Source: Alphaproteobacteria bacterium (GTDB lineage: Bacteria > Pseudomonadota > Alphaproteobacteria > G02398745 > G023898745). From it: a DNA stretch of 9,171 bases. Below, piece by piece: positions 1 through 6,554 of the stretch. How positions within the stretch are numbered: position 1 is the stretch's first letter; every line of letters starts with the position of its first letter. The stretch is taken from NCBI GenBank assembly GCA_027366195.1, contig DAHXKW010000138.1:1-9171 (forward strand). Reading direction: 5' to 3'. The notes beneath the pieces were generated by a model, which was not told the origin of the DNA, made no database searches, and worked only from the letters and a program-made list of their open reading frames with translations. The translations under genes were made by a program, and so were the position numbers.

Positions 1-30
1 ATTATTTAAATTAGTTTAACTGTTTTATTT

Positions 31-1701
31 CTAAAACAACTTTTCTAACCGGCCTACTGTTCCTTGGTGACTCTTTTCACGTGCTGTTTTTTCTTGCTCC
101 TGTTTTTTTCTTAAAATTTTCTTTTGCTTTTTGTATTGTGACCTCGCGATTTCTTTTCTTTTTTTCTCTAATTCCACCAGTTCTTTCTCGTGTTGTTTTT
201 GAAGATTTTCTTTTCTTGCTTCGTGACTTTGTTCCAATCTTTTTAACAAGTCTTCATGAGCTCTCTGCCTGCTTTCTGTTGTTGGATAAGATTTTAGTTG
301 TTCTTCATATTTCTTTATTTTTTTATCTTGGTTTGCTTTTTCCTTTTCCTCAAAGTGTTTTGTATTGATCTTTTTGCTTTGTTTTGTTCTTTGCGGAAGT
401 TCTGGTTGATATGGCTTGATTTGTTTTTCAAATTCTTCCTGCATACGCTTTTTGGTTTCTTCATGGATTTTTTGATGTGTTTTTTGTTCTTGTTTTTGTT
501 TTTTATTTAAAACTTTCTTTTGTTTTTTAAATTGCGATTTTGTAATTTCTTTGCTTCTTTCTCTTAACTCTTCTTGTTCTTTTTTATGTTGTTCTATAAG
601 ATTTTTTTTTCTTGCCTCATGGCTTTGTTCAAATCTGCGCAATAATTCTTCATGTGTTTTCTCTTTTTCTTTTGTTGTCTGGTGCTGGTTTAATTGTGTT
701 TCATGTTGCTTTAATTTTTTTTCTTGGTTTGCTTTTTCCTTCTCTTCAAAATGTTTTGAGTTGATATTTTTTTTTGCCTTACCACGTTGGTGTTGCCGTA
801 GAGATTTAGGAGGCTGCTCTTTTCTTTGATTTTCTTCGGGGTCTTTATTTTCTGTCTCAATACCTTGTTCTATTTTATGTAATAAATCTTCTTCATATGG
901 GTGTTGTTTTTCTTTTGCTGTGTGCGGACTTAATTCATGCTCACCTTGCTTTGTTTTATTTCCTTTTGCCAATTCTTTCGGGTGTGTTCTTTGTCTTCTA
1001 GATTTATTTCCTTGTCCGTACTCATGTGAGTTGGTATCTTTTTCATCTTTTGTCGTTTCTTTTTTTATTTCATGTGTACGAAGTGGTTGATGAAGAATTA
1101 TATGATAATGTTTTCCTGTTAAAGCTTTTGATGATTTTTGTCTCGGTTTTTCTTCCCCCTCACTCTCGCCCTCCTCCCCCTCTTCTGGTATTTTCTTTTT
1201 GTCTGCTTGTTCCTCTAATTCTTGTTGGTGCCTAGTTTTTAAATCAGCTAGTTCCTGAGTGTGCTGTTCTCTCAATGACGTTAATTCTGTTTGATGTTGT
1301 TCATTTAAATTTTGCTGTGCCGATGTGGAGTCCGACAAAATTTGCTGAGTCTGCTCTGCATTTTGTTGCAGTATTTGTTGTTGCGCTTGAGCTTGTTGTT
1401 GCTGCATATCTTGTTGCGACTGTGCCTGCTGTTGCATAAGTTGTTGTTGCTGCGAATTCATATCTTGTATTTGCTGTTGGTATTGTTGTACGAGTTGCTG
1501 TTGTTGTGATGATGAATCTTGGTTCTGTTGTCTTAATTGATCTTGCTGGGCTTGCAAGTCTGAAACTTGTTGTTTTAGCGCAGTTACTTCTTCAGAATTA
1601 TCGTTTAAGGAAGAGGCGGGATTTTGTTGTGTATTGTCCGTTTCATCATTTTCTGATCCAGTATTGTTTTCAGGTTGATCTTCCTGTTGTGGGTTAGACA
1701 C
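31..1701 (-). CDS. Gln-rich coiled-coil / basic repeat protein; probable 3' half of a frameshifted gene
   Basis: Not assignable to a known family; no enzymatic motif is visible. From the first possible start (GTG at 1701) there are 556 residues: an acidic N/Q/S/E stretch (1-40), a Gln-rich coiled-coil region (41-168) with long Q runs, a Glu/Gly acidic patch (173-185), and a strongly basic Lys/Glu/Gln/His-rich helical region (186-556) containing a 132-residue tandem repeat. The GTG lacks a Shine-Dalgarno, and the first ATG comes only at residue 81. The same frame is open upstream to 2118 with no ATG, GTG or TTG for 139 codons, and that extra sequence has the same acidic D/Q/S/N character as the gene before it. 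I infer that it is normally translated as a continuation of the 2025-3197 frame. Low-complexity proteins of this kind can be surface, structural or secreted; which one applies is unknown. Confidence 0.6.
   Translation of the reverse strand: MSNPQQEDQPENNTGSENDETDNTQQNPASSLNDNSEEVTALKQQVSDLQAQQDQLRQQNQDSSSQQQQLVQQYQQQIQDMNSQQQQLMQQQAQSQQDMQQQQAQAQQQILQQNAEQTQQILSDSTSAQQNLNEQHQTELTSLREQHTQELADLKTRHQQELEEQADKKKIPEEGEEGESEGEEKPRQKSSKALTGKHYHIILHQPLRTHEIKKETTKDEKDTNSHEYGQGNKSRRQRTHPKELAKGNKTKQGEHELSPHTAKEKQHPYEEDLLHKIEQGIETENKDPEENQRKEQPPKSLRQHQRGKAKKNINSKHFEEKEKANQEKKLKQHETQLNQHQTTKEKEKTHEELLRRFEQSHEARKKNLIEQHKKEQEELRERSKEITKSQFKKQKKVLNKKQKQEQKTHQKIHEETKKRMQEEFEKQIKPYQPELPQRTKQSKKINTKHFEEKEKANQDKKIKKYEEQLKSYPTTESRQRAHEDLLKRLEQSHEARKENLQKQHEKELVELEKKRKEIARSQYKKQKKILRKKQEQEKTAREKSHQGTVGRLEKLF
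34..774 (-). repeat. Tandem 132-codon repeat (two clear copies)
   Basis: Copy 1 spans 376-774 (residues 310-442 counted from the GTG) and copy 2 spans 34-375 (residues 443-556, slightly truncated). Landmarks recur exactly 132 residues apart: KHFEEKEKANQ at 316 and 448, EQSHEAR at 358 and 490, and SQ(F/Y)KKQKK at 389 and 521. A more diverged third copy seems to lie before copy 1, suggested by KHYH near 197 and EEDLLHKIEQ near 270, but with different internal spacing. The repeats are rich in K, E and Q and are predicted to be charged helices or coiled coils. The DNA of the two clear copies is also visibly similar, which points to a segmental duplication. Confidence 0.75.
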
Positions 1702-1764
1702 TTCTGAGGCATTTGTTTGCTGCGGCTCTAGATCTCGTTCCTGACTCTGATCATGAGTTTGGTC

Positions 1765-1800
1765 CTGACCCTGACCTTGATCTTGATCCTGATCCTGATC
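1765..1800 (-). repeat. Hexanucleotide repeat encoding (Gln-Asp/Gly)n
   Basis: Six tandem units of the type CTGACC/TTGATC/CTGATC (plus strand) encode alternating Gln-Asp or Gln-Gly pairs, with partial units continuing on both sides. Unit changes would alter the protein in steps of two residues without breaking the frame. The tract lies between the A10 run and the GTG at 1701, a part translated only if the two frames are joined. Confidence 0.7.
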
Positions 1801-2024
1801 TTGGCTCTGTTCTTGCTTTTCGTCTGGAACTTGTTCTGTGTTATCAGAATTTTCAGCTTGGTCAGGAATGGCGTTTTCTTCAGTATTACTTGCGGGCTGA
1901 TTTTTTTGTGTTGGGCTTCTTAAAGGTGGTGTTGGTGCTTTTTTTTCGCTTGTTCCCGTATCGGTACTATTATTTTGGTCTTCTTCTTTTTCTTCAGACT
2001 CATCTATCCCTATTTGTTGTTCAG

Positions 2025-3197
2025 CTAGTTTTTTTTTTCTATGCCTAAATTTAAAGGACCTCCTGATAATTGCTGGTCTGATTTTGTAACTGAATCTGAA
2101 TCTTGATTTGCTCCACCTTCATTTCCATCACTATTACTCTGAGTTGATTGATTATCAGTGCTATTTGAAGAATCTTCCGTATCCATTTTTTCTTTGGTTT
2201 TCCCTTGTTTTTCAACATCTTTTATAGCTGCTAAAGGACTTTTTTCCGCATCTGCCGCTATTTCTTGGATACCACTTTCATCTGCTTTTGCTTTTTTCCC
2301 CCTCGCTGTGTCATCAGTACCAGAACCAGAATTATCACCATCAGACGATCCATTATTGTCATTTTGATCGCTTGCTGAAGAATTACCAGAGTCTTGGTTT
2401 CCACCATCAGAGGAAGTCGAATCATTATCAGGGCTGTCATTATCTGACGATCCATCGTTTTTAGTGTTTTTGCTTTTTTGACCGTCCGTGTCGTCTGATC
2501 CTGAGTCCTCTCCCTCGGGGGAGATTGGATTATTGTTTGATGATGTATTGTTATTATTGGCACTATCACCGCCATCATTTGCTTTTCCGTTATCTGATGA
2601 TCCTGCGCCTGAGTCCTGGTCTTCGCCATCAGAAGCGCTCGCACTTTGTTCTTGATTTCCATCTCCATTCGATCCATTTGAATTGTTGGTGCCGCTGCCC
2701 TCATCACTTTGGTTGTCGGAATCCCCATTACTTGACGATGAGGCATCGTTATTATTTCCACTATTACTCTGCTCTTGTTCTCCACCGCTATTGTCCGAGT
2801 TTTGACCTGAAATATTATCGTAATTATTTGAGTTGCTGCCATTGCCTTGAGTTTGGTTTTGAATGGTTTTTAGTTGGCGATTTTTTTGCTCTAGTTTTAA
2901 AATGTCTAGCCTTTGGCCTGAAGCGGCATTTATTTGTGCCGCAAGTTCTTTATCTGAATAGCCTTCAATTATGGACATATCTATTTTTGAAATAGCATCA
3001 TCAATCGCTTTTTTCTGTACGTCTGTTATTTGTGGTTGTGTTCCTAGAGTCTCTAGGCTTGTAATTGTTTTTTCTTTCTCTTCTCTAGTAACAGTGGGTT
3101 TTGCAACGTCTGTAACAGTTTTTTGTATTGTTGATTCAAAATCAGCCGGTTGAAGTCCACCCGGTGTTCCCAATAAACATAAAAAAATAAGGCTCAT
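2025..3197 (-). CDS. Putative exported acidic Ser/Asp/Asn/Gly-rich protein; probable 5' half of a frameshifted gene
   Basis: The frame encodes 390 residues of unknown family. The N-terminus (MSLIFLCLLGTPGG) is a short hydrophobic stretch that could be a signal peptide, though it lacks a basic n-region; an in-frame stop lies three codons upstream, so no longer start exists. Residues 21-114 are of ordinary composition and look helical. Residues 115-299 are an extremely acidic S/D/N/G low-complexity tract, reminiscent of flexible Ser-Asp stalks in surface proteins (resemblance only). Residues 300-338 are Lys/Glu/Ala-rich, and 339-378 are low complexity again. The frame ends GAA AAA AAA AAC TAG, so the stop directly follows an A10 run, while the -1 frame stays open to position 31. 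It starts 138 nt after nagZ on the same strand, with no clear Shine-Dalgarno and no convincing terminator between them. The predicted joined product is about 1055 aa. Confidence 0.65.
   Translation of the reverse strand: MSLIFLCLLGTPGGLQPADFESTIQKTVTDVAKPTVTREEKEKTITSLETLGTQPQITDVQKKAIDDAISKIDMSIIEGYSDKELAAQINAASGQRLDILKLEQKNRQLKTIQNQTQGNGSNSNNYDNISGQNSDNSGGEQEQSNSGNNNDASSSSNGDSDNQSDEGSGTNNSNGSNGDGNQEQSASASDGEDQDSGAGSSDNGKANDGGDSANNNNTSSNNNPISPEGEDSGSDDTDGQKSKNTKNDGSSDNDSPDNDSTSSDGGNQDSGNSSASDQNDNNGSSDGDNSGSGTDDTARGKKAKADESGIQEIAADAEKSPLAAIKDVEKQGKTKEKMDTEDSSNSTDNQSTQSNSDGNEGGANQDSDSVTKSDQQLSGGPLNLGIEKKN
2029..2038 (-). other. A10 homopolymer / candidate slippage site joining two frames
   Basis: On the minus strand the run reads G, ten A, then CTAG. 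In the upstream frame it is read GAA AAA AAA AAC TAG; in the downstream frame AGA AAA AAA AAA CTA. The shift needed is -1, equivalent to one extra A in the mRNA. The last seven bases (A AAA AAC) in the upstream frame match the classical X XXY YYZ -1 ribosomal slippery pattern, and A runs of nine or more are known to promote RNA polymerase slippage and replication slippage. No strong GC-rich stimulatory hairpin is obvious downstream, which favours polymerase or replication slippage over classical programmed frameshifting. Confidence 0.6.
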
Positions 3198-3335
3198 TCT
3201 GAATCAGGTTTTTTCTATCTATCTTCAATATAAAAACTGAAAGTTAATTCTAAATTAAGAAAAACAAGAATACGCTAAAACATATCAATTATTTTTTTTG
3301 CTGACAACCCAAAAGTAATGCACTAATTAGGAATC

Positions 3336-4320
3336 CTAAGGTTCAAGCTGTATATTTCGGAAGCTAGAAGCCGCTTCTAATATTACGCGTACTTTTTCTA
3401 GTTGTGCTTGTGCCGCAGAGTTTTTGTCTAATTTAGCTTGTTCATTGAATTCTGAGCCACAATATAAAATAGCATCATGACCGGCACTTAAAGCTTTGGT
3501 TACTTTTTGAGAAAATTCTGTATTGTTAAGGGCTCCCATATCAATAGCATCAGTTATAAGAAAGTTTTTAAATCCGATTGTTTCGCGAATATATTTGACA
3601 ATCACTGAGGAGAAGGCTGTTGGATTTGATGGATCAAGCTTGTCATAAATAACATGGTTTGTCATACCCCAGGTACGAGAATCAGCCTTATTTTCAACAA
3701 ATGGGATGATATCTTGGGTAATATCTCCAGCAACATGACATATGCCCAGGTGGGGGTCTGCGCCATTGGATTGTCCATGACCGGGAATGTGTTTCATAAC
3801 GGGGATGATGCCTTCAGATAAAAATGTTTCGCAGACGATCTTTCCTAGTTTGGCAACTCTTTGAGGATCTTTGCTAAAAGAACGATCATAATAGCTGATA
3901 GCATGTTTTTCTTGTTCTGGGTGGTCGTAAATTAAGTCAAGACATGGTGCGCAATTTACGTTTATATGGCAAGAGAGTAAATCCAGAGCAACCCTTTTTT
4001 GTTTGTAAAATTAATGCTTCAATGGTTTCTGTGGGGTTGAGAGTATACAGTTGCCCAAAGTAATGCATAGACTTAGCATCATAAAATTCTGGGGGCTTCA
4101 GGCGTCTTACTTGTCCACCTTCTTGGTCAATCAGCAAGAAAGGAACAAACTGGCGAAGTTTTTTACAAAGTGATTTTAATTGTTCTTTGTTTTTAATATT
4201 ATAAGGCATGATAATTATGCCAATAGGTTTATAACATGCTAATAATGATTCTATTTCTGAAGTTACTTCTAGTGTTCTTAAAGATATGATGGCGGGACTA
4301 TATGAGGAGGATATTGTCAT
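3336..4320 (-). pseudogene. nagZ: Beta-N-acetylhexosaminidase NagZ (GH3), interrupted by one frameshift
   Basis: NagZ is a cytoplasmic GH3 hydrolase that removes N-acetylglucosamine from anhydromuropeptides during peptidoglycan recycling. The N-terminal part (from ATG at 4320) shows PIGIIIMPYNIKNKEQL and the hallmark LLIDQEGGQVRRL. The C-terminal part shows NVNCAPCLDL, YDRSFSKDPQRVAKLG, MKHIPGHG and the nucleophile region LITDAIDMGAL. The parts are in different frames. The downstream frame is open without interruption from about 4010 to 3336, and the break falls at an A6 run (3995-4000). Removing one A restores a 327-residue protein, close to the usual NagZ length of about 340. The gene starts 28 nt after the glutaredoxin-like gene and is probably co-transcribed with it. 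It could be a recent pseudogene, a gene rescued by transcriptional slippage, or a sequencing error. The family call is secure; functionality is open. Confidence 0.88.
3995..4000 (-). other. A6 run at the nagZ frameshift
   Basis: The minus strand reads ACA AAA AAG GGT in the upstream nagZ frame and CAA AAA AGG GTT in the downstream frame. Homology continues from LILQTK into RVALDLLSCHINVNCAP, so the run carries one A too many (or two too few). The direction is +1. Confidence 0.8.
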
Positions 4321-4348
4321 ATATTTCAGTGAATTTCTATTTGTATTA

Positions 4349-5287
4349 TTAACTGTTCCGTGATGATCTTACAAATTGTTCGAAATCCCTATAATCACCT
4401 AAAAAGTAGCGAACATACCTATTGTCAACAACCGTGATTATAAAGATGGCAGGAACGGTTGAGAAATCACTTCTACCTGCCTGAGCAAGTAGATCTCTTA
4501 ATTTTGCTAAGTACGGTGTTCCTTGCTCTCTGTTGTCTCTTGTTTGATAAAGTTGCGTTTTTACTGGTCCAAAAATATTAGCAACCTGATGGTAGGCGTT
4601 TGGTTGACCATAATCGAAGACCTCAATTTTTACTACATCTGTTAATGACACTTTTTCTCGGCTGTATGGCAAGGTTTCCAAATCTGTATACTGTGTAAAA
4701 TCCTTCCCAGAATTTTCATCCGTTATTGTTTTTAAATTTACGGTTTCTCTTTTTGCGGTTATTCCTTTTGTGTTTTTTAGGTTATCTACATATCTCTCAA
4801 AGTCATCAAACCCGCCAATGTAGAGGCGTTCATATTTTCCATCTTTCATAATAATAATTGAAACTCTAGGTATAAGCCTGTAATTTCCTTTACCAACTGT
4901 TTTTAAAATTTTAAAGGAAGCTGTTTTGTATTTATTGTCATAAACATCATGAAATTTAAGACGTTCTTTCCCAAAAGTTCCCATGGTAAGGTTTTTAGCC
5001 TTGACACAGTAAGGACAATGGTCTCCGCCATATACTTCAACCTGAAATGGTTCTGGCGTTCCTTGGAGAGCATCGTATAAACTTGTTGGAATATTAGCGA
5101 ATGAAAAATCTGTTTGAGGATTTATTTCAAACGATTCTTGAGGGTTTTCTTGCACTGGTCTGTTTTGCAAAGATGATCGTATAGTACCTTTGGGTTGTTT
5201 CTGACCTTCGAGATCTCTGACAAAAGCACTGAGTCTCTGCTCGGCAGATAAAGGGTTTGCTTCTATAAAACTAAATATAAAAAACAT
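4349..5287 (-). CDS. Putative exported protein with two glutaredoxin-like domains, the second lacking the redox motif
   Basis: The protein has 312 residues. The N-terminus (MFFIFSFIEANPLSA) is hydrophobic and may be a short signal peptide; an in-frame stop four codons upstream excludes a longer start. Residues 20-75 look like a disordered linker. Domain 1 (about 80-170) has VEVYGGDHCPYC with the glutaredoxin CPYC motif at 91-94, a candidate cis-proline at P140 (RLIPRVSI), and a final IGGFDDFERYV helix. Domain 2 (about 217-308) repeats the layout: KIEVFDYGQPNAYHQ where CPYC would be, VPAIFIITVV (P269) and LGDYRDFEQFV. It has no cysteines, so it cannot do dithiol exchange. A thiol-disulfide or glutathione-linked role for domain 1 follows from the family; a binding or structural role for domain 2 is inference. 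Upstream is a strong hairpin; nagZ follows after 28 nt. I do not recognise the two-domain protein as a named family. Confidence 0.72.
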   Translation of the reverse strand: MFFIFSFIEANPLSAEQRLSAFVRDLEGQKQPKGTIRSSLQNRPVQENPQESFEINPQTDFSFANIPTSLYDALQGTPEPFQVEVYGGDHCPYCVKAKNLTMGTFGKERLKFHDVYDNKYKTASFKILKTVGKGNYRLIPRVSIIIMKDGKYERLYIGGFDDFERYVDNLKNTKGITAKRETVNLKTITDENSGKDFTQYTDLETLPYSREKVSLTDVVKIEVFDYGQPNAYHQVANIFGPVKTQLYQTRDNREQGTPYLAKLRDLLAQAGRSDFSTVPAIFIITVVDNRYVRYFLGDYRDFEQFVRSSRNS

Positions 5288-5296
5288 TATATGTAC

Positions 5297-5321
5297 CTAA
5301 TAAACAGTATCTGTTTATTAG
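5297..5321 (-). repeat. Perfect 11-bp inverted repeat between rhlE and the glutaredoxin-like gene
   Basis: CTAATAAACAG, a 3-nt loop, then CTGTTTATTAG form a perfect 11-bp stem with three G-C and eight A-T pairs. It lies 25 nt after the rhlE stop and 9 nt before the next start codon. No U-run follows directly in the minus direction; a T6 run occurs only inside the next gene. It could therefore be a weak terminator, an operator, or an mRNA hairpin. The last AG of the 3' arm forms part of the only Shine-Dalgarno-like AGG before the downstream ATG. Confidence 0.75.
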
Positions 5322-5331
5322 ATAAATAGCT

Positions 5332-5343
5332 GATATTAATATC
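5332..5343. repeat. 12-bp AT palindrome just after rhlE
   Basis: GATATTAATATC is a perfect palindrome 4 bp from the rhlE stop and next to the 11-bp hairpin. Its AT richness means chance occurrence is plausible; a regulator site is only a possibility. Confidence 0.4.
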
Positions 5344-5346
5344 TAG

Positions 5347-6525
5347 TTAATATTTTCTGTGTGAAACTCTCTTTTTATTTTTGTTAAAAAATGGTTTATT
5401 GCTTTTAGGTCTTTGTTCTCTTTCTCGATCCATTTTTTTATGAGGATCTAGCAACCGCTCAATTGCTGCCCACTTACGGCTTTCCTGGGCTGTTATAAAG
5501 CTGATTGCAAAACCTTCTGCGCCAGCACGTCCTGTACGGCCGATTCTATGAATATATTCCTCTGGGGTAGGGGGAAGATCATAATTGATAACATGTTGAA
5601 CATGTGGAACGTCTAATCCACGTGCTGCCACATCCGTCGCTACAAGGATCCTGAATTTTCCTTTTCTGAAATCACTTAATACACGTTGGCGTATCTGTTG
5701 TTTTAAGTCACCGTGTATAGCACAAGCATCAAAACCTTCGTTATATAATTTTTGAGCCATTTCATCGGCATCAATTTTTGTTTTAACAAAAATAATGACT
5801 GATCCTTCACGTTTTTGCAATTGGTCAAGCAGAAAGGGATACTTTTGCGGTTTTGATAAATGGGCAATTTCTTGTGTAATTGATTCTGTTGGTGTTGTTG
5901 TTGGCCCAGCAGATAGTTGTTCTGGATCCGTTAGGTATTGATTAGCCAACCTAGCAATGGGACCAGGAATTGTTGCTGAAAACATCAGCGTTTGTCTTTG
6001 TTTTGGCAGGTATTTTAAAATTTCGTCCAATTGAATACCAAATCCCATATCGAGCATGCGATCTGTCTCATCCAATACTAGAAATTTTGTATGGTCTGCA
6101 TATAAGTTTTTGCGATCTAGGTGATCCAAAATACGTCCCGGTGTCCCAACGATAATACGAGGTTTGGTTTTTAGAAATCTTATTTGCCGATAGATAGGCT
6201 CTCCACCAATCAAAAGTGCAAACCGTAAGGGGGATTTTGTTTGGATTAATAGGTGCTTGATCGTTTGTGACACCTGTTGTGCAAGTTCACGTGTGGGGGT
6301 TAGAATCATTGCCGTTGTTTTAGGGTTTTTTTCAAGCTGAATGATAAGTGGCAAACAGAATGCTAATGTTTTACCTGTACCGGTTTGAGCAGATCCTAAG
6401 ATGTCTTTACCAGTTAAAGCAACGGGTATTGTTATTTCTTGTATAGGGGTTGGGATTGTAATATTTTGAGCCTCTAAAGCGCTAGTTAAATCTACTGGAA
6501 TCCCTATTGTTTTAAAATTATTCAT
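5347..6525 (-). CDS. rhlE: DEAD-box ATP-dependent RNA helicase, RhlE type
   Basis: An ATP-dependent RNA helicase that remodels RNA structure, typically in ribosome assembly, mRNA decay or cold adaptation. All core motifs are visible in 392 residues: the Q motif region with TPIQ (26-29), motif I AQTGTGKT, Ia PTRELAQQ, TPGR, motif II as DETD in LDETDRMLDMGF, motif III SAT, IVF-like IIFVKTK, motif V ATDVAARGLD and motif VI HRIGRTGRAG. The C-terminus is a short basic tail (KSNKPFFNKNKKRVSHRKY) rather than a long RNA-binding domain, which fits RhlE rather than DeaD/CsdA. DETD replaces the canonical DEAD, but the catalytic D and E are kept. The start ATG at 6525 follows an AAGGT Shine-Dalgarno. It lies 29 nt downstream of the cold-shock gene, so co-transcription and cold induction are likely. 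Confidence 0.95.
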   Translation of the reverse strand: MNNFKTIGIPVDLTSALEAQNITIPTPIQEITIPVALTGKDILGSAQTGTGKTLAFCLPLIIQLEKNPKTTAMILTPTRELAQQVSQTIKHLLIQTKSPLRFALLIGGEPIYRQIRFLKTKPRIIVGTPGRILDHLDRKNLYADHTKFLVLDETDRMLDMGFGIQLDEILKYLPKQRQTLMFSATIPGPIARLANQYLTDPEQLSAGPTTTPTESITQEIAHLSKPQKYPFLLDQLQKREGSVIIFVKTKIDADEMAQKLYNEGFDACAIHGDLKQQIRQRVLSDFRKGKFRILVATDVAARGLDVPHVQHVINYDLPPTPEEYIHRIGRTGRAGAEGFAISFITAQESRKWAAIERLLDPHKKMDREREQRPKSNKPFFNKNKKRVSHRKY

Positions 6526-6554
6526 TATTGACCTTGTTGAAAAAATATTAGGAA

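Noticed and set aside
81..829. Plus-strand Phe/Leu-rich frames opposite the Lys/Glu-rich repeat region
   Set aside because: AAA/GAA-rich genes read TTT/TTC on the other strand, giving false hydrophobic frames that look like membrane proteins.
1461..1701. Independent start (GTG 1701 or ATG near 1461) for the Gln-rich gene
   Set aside because: No Shine-Dalgarno precedes either, and the open frame extends 139 codons further upstream with matching composition, so continuation from the previous frame is more likely. It cannot be fully excluded.
1713..2048. Plus-strand 111-codon frame with DPDLDLDPDP repeats
   Set aside because: It is the antisense reading of the Gln-Asp repeat; repeats keep all frames open. 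No ribosome-binding site or promoter.
2258..2842. Minus-strand 194-codon open frame inside the acidic gene
   Set aside because: A shadow of the S/D/N/G-rich frame: it is Met/Ile/Thr-rich as expected from the same codons read out of phase, with no start signal or family likeness.
31..3197. CRISPR array or mobile element in the repetitive left third
   Set aside because: The repeats are coding, of variable sequence, without regular spacers, terminal inverted repeats or a transposase.
3995..4001. Programmed -1 frameshift in nagZ at A AAA AAG
   Set aside because: The heptamer is present, but a -1 shift enters a frame that stops after about ten codons. Restoring NagZ needs a +1 shift or loss of one A.
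5297..5321. Hairpin as a classical rho-independent terminator of rhlE
   Set aside because: The stem is AT-rich and no U-run directly follows it on the minus strand; left as a hairpin of unknown role.
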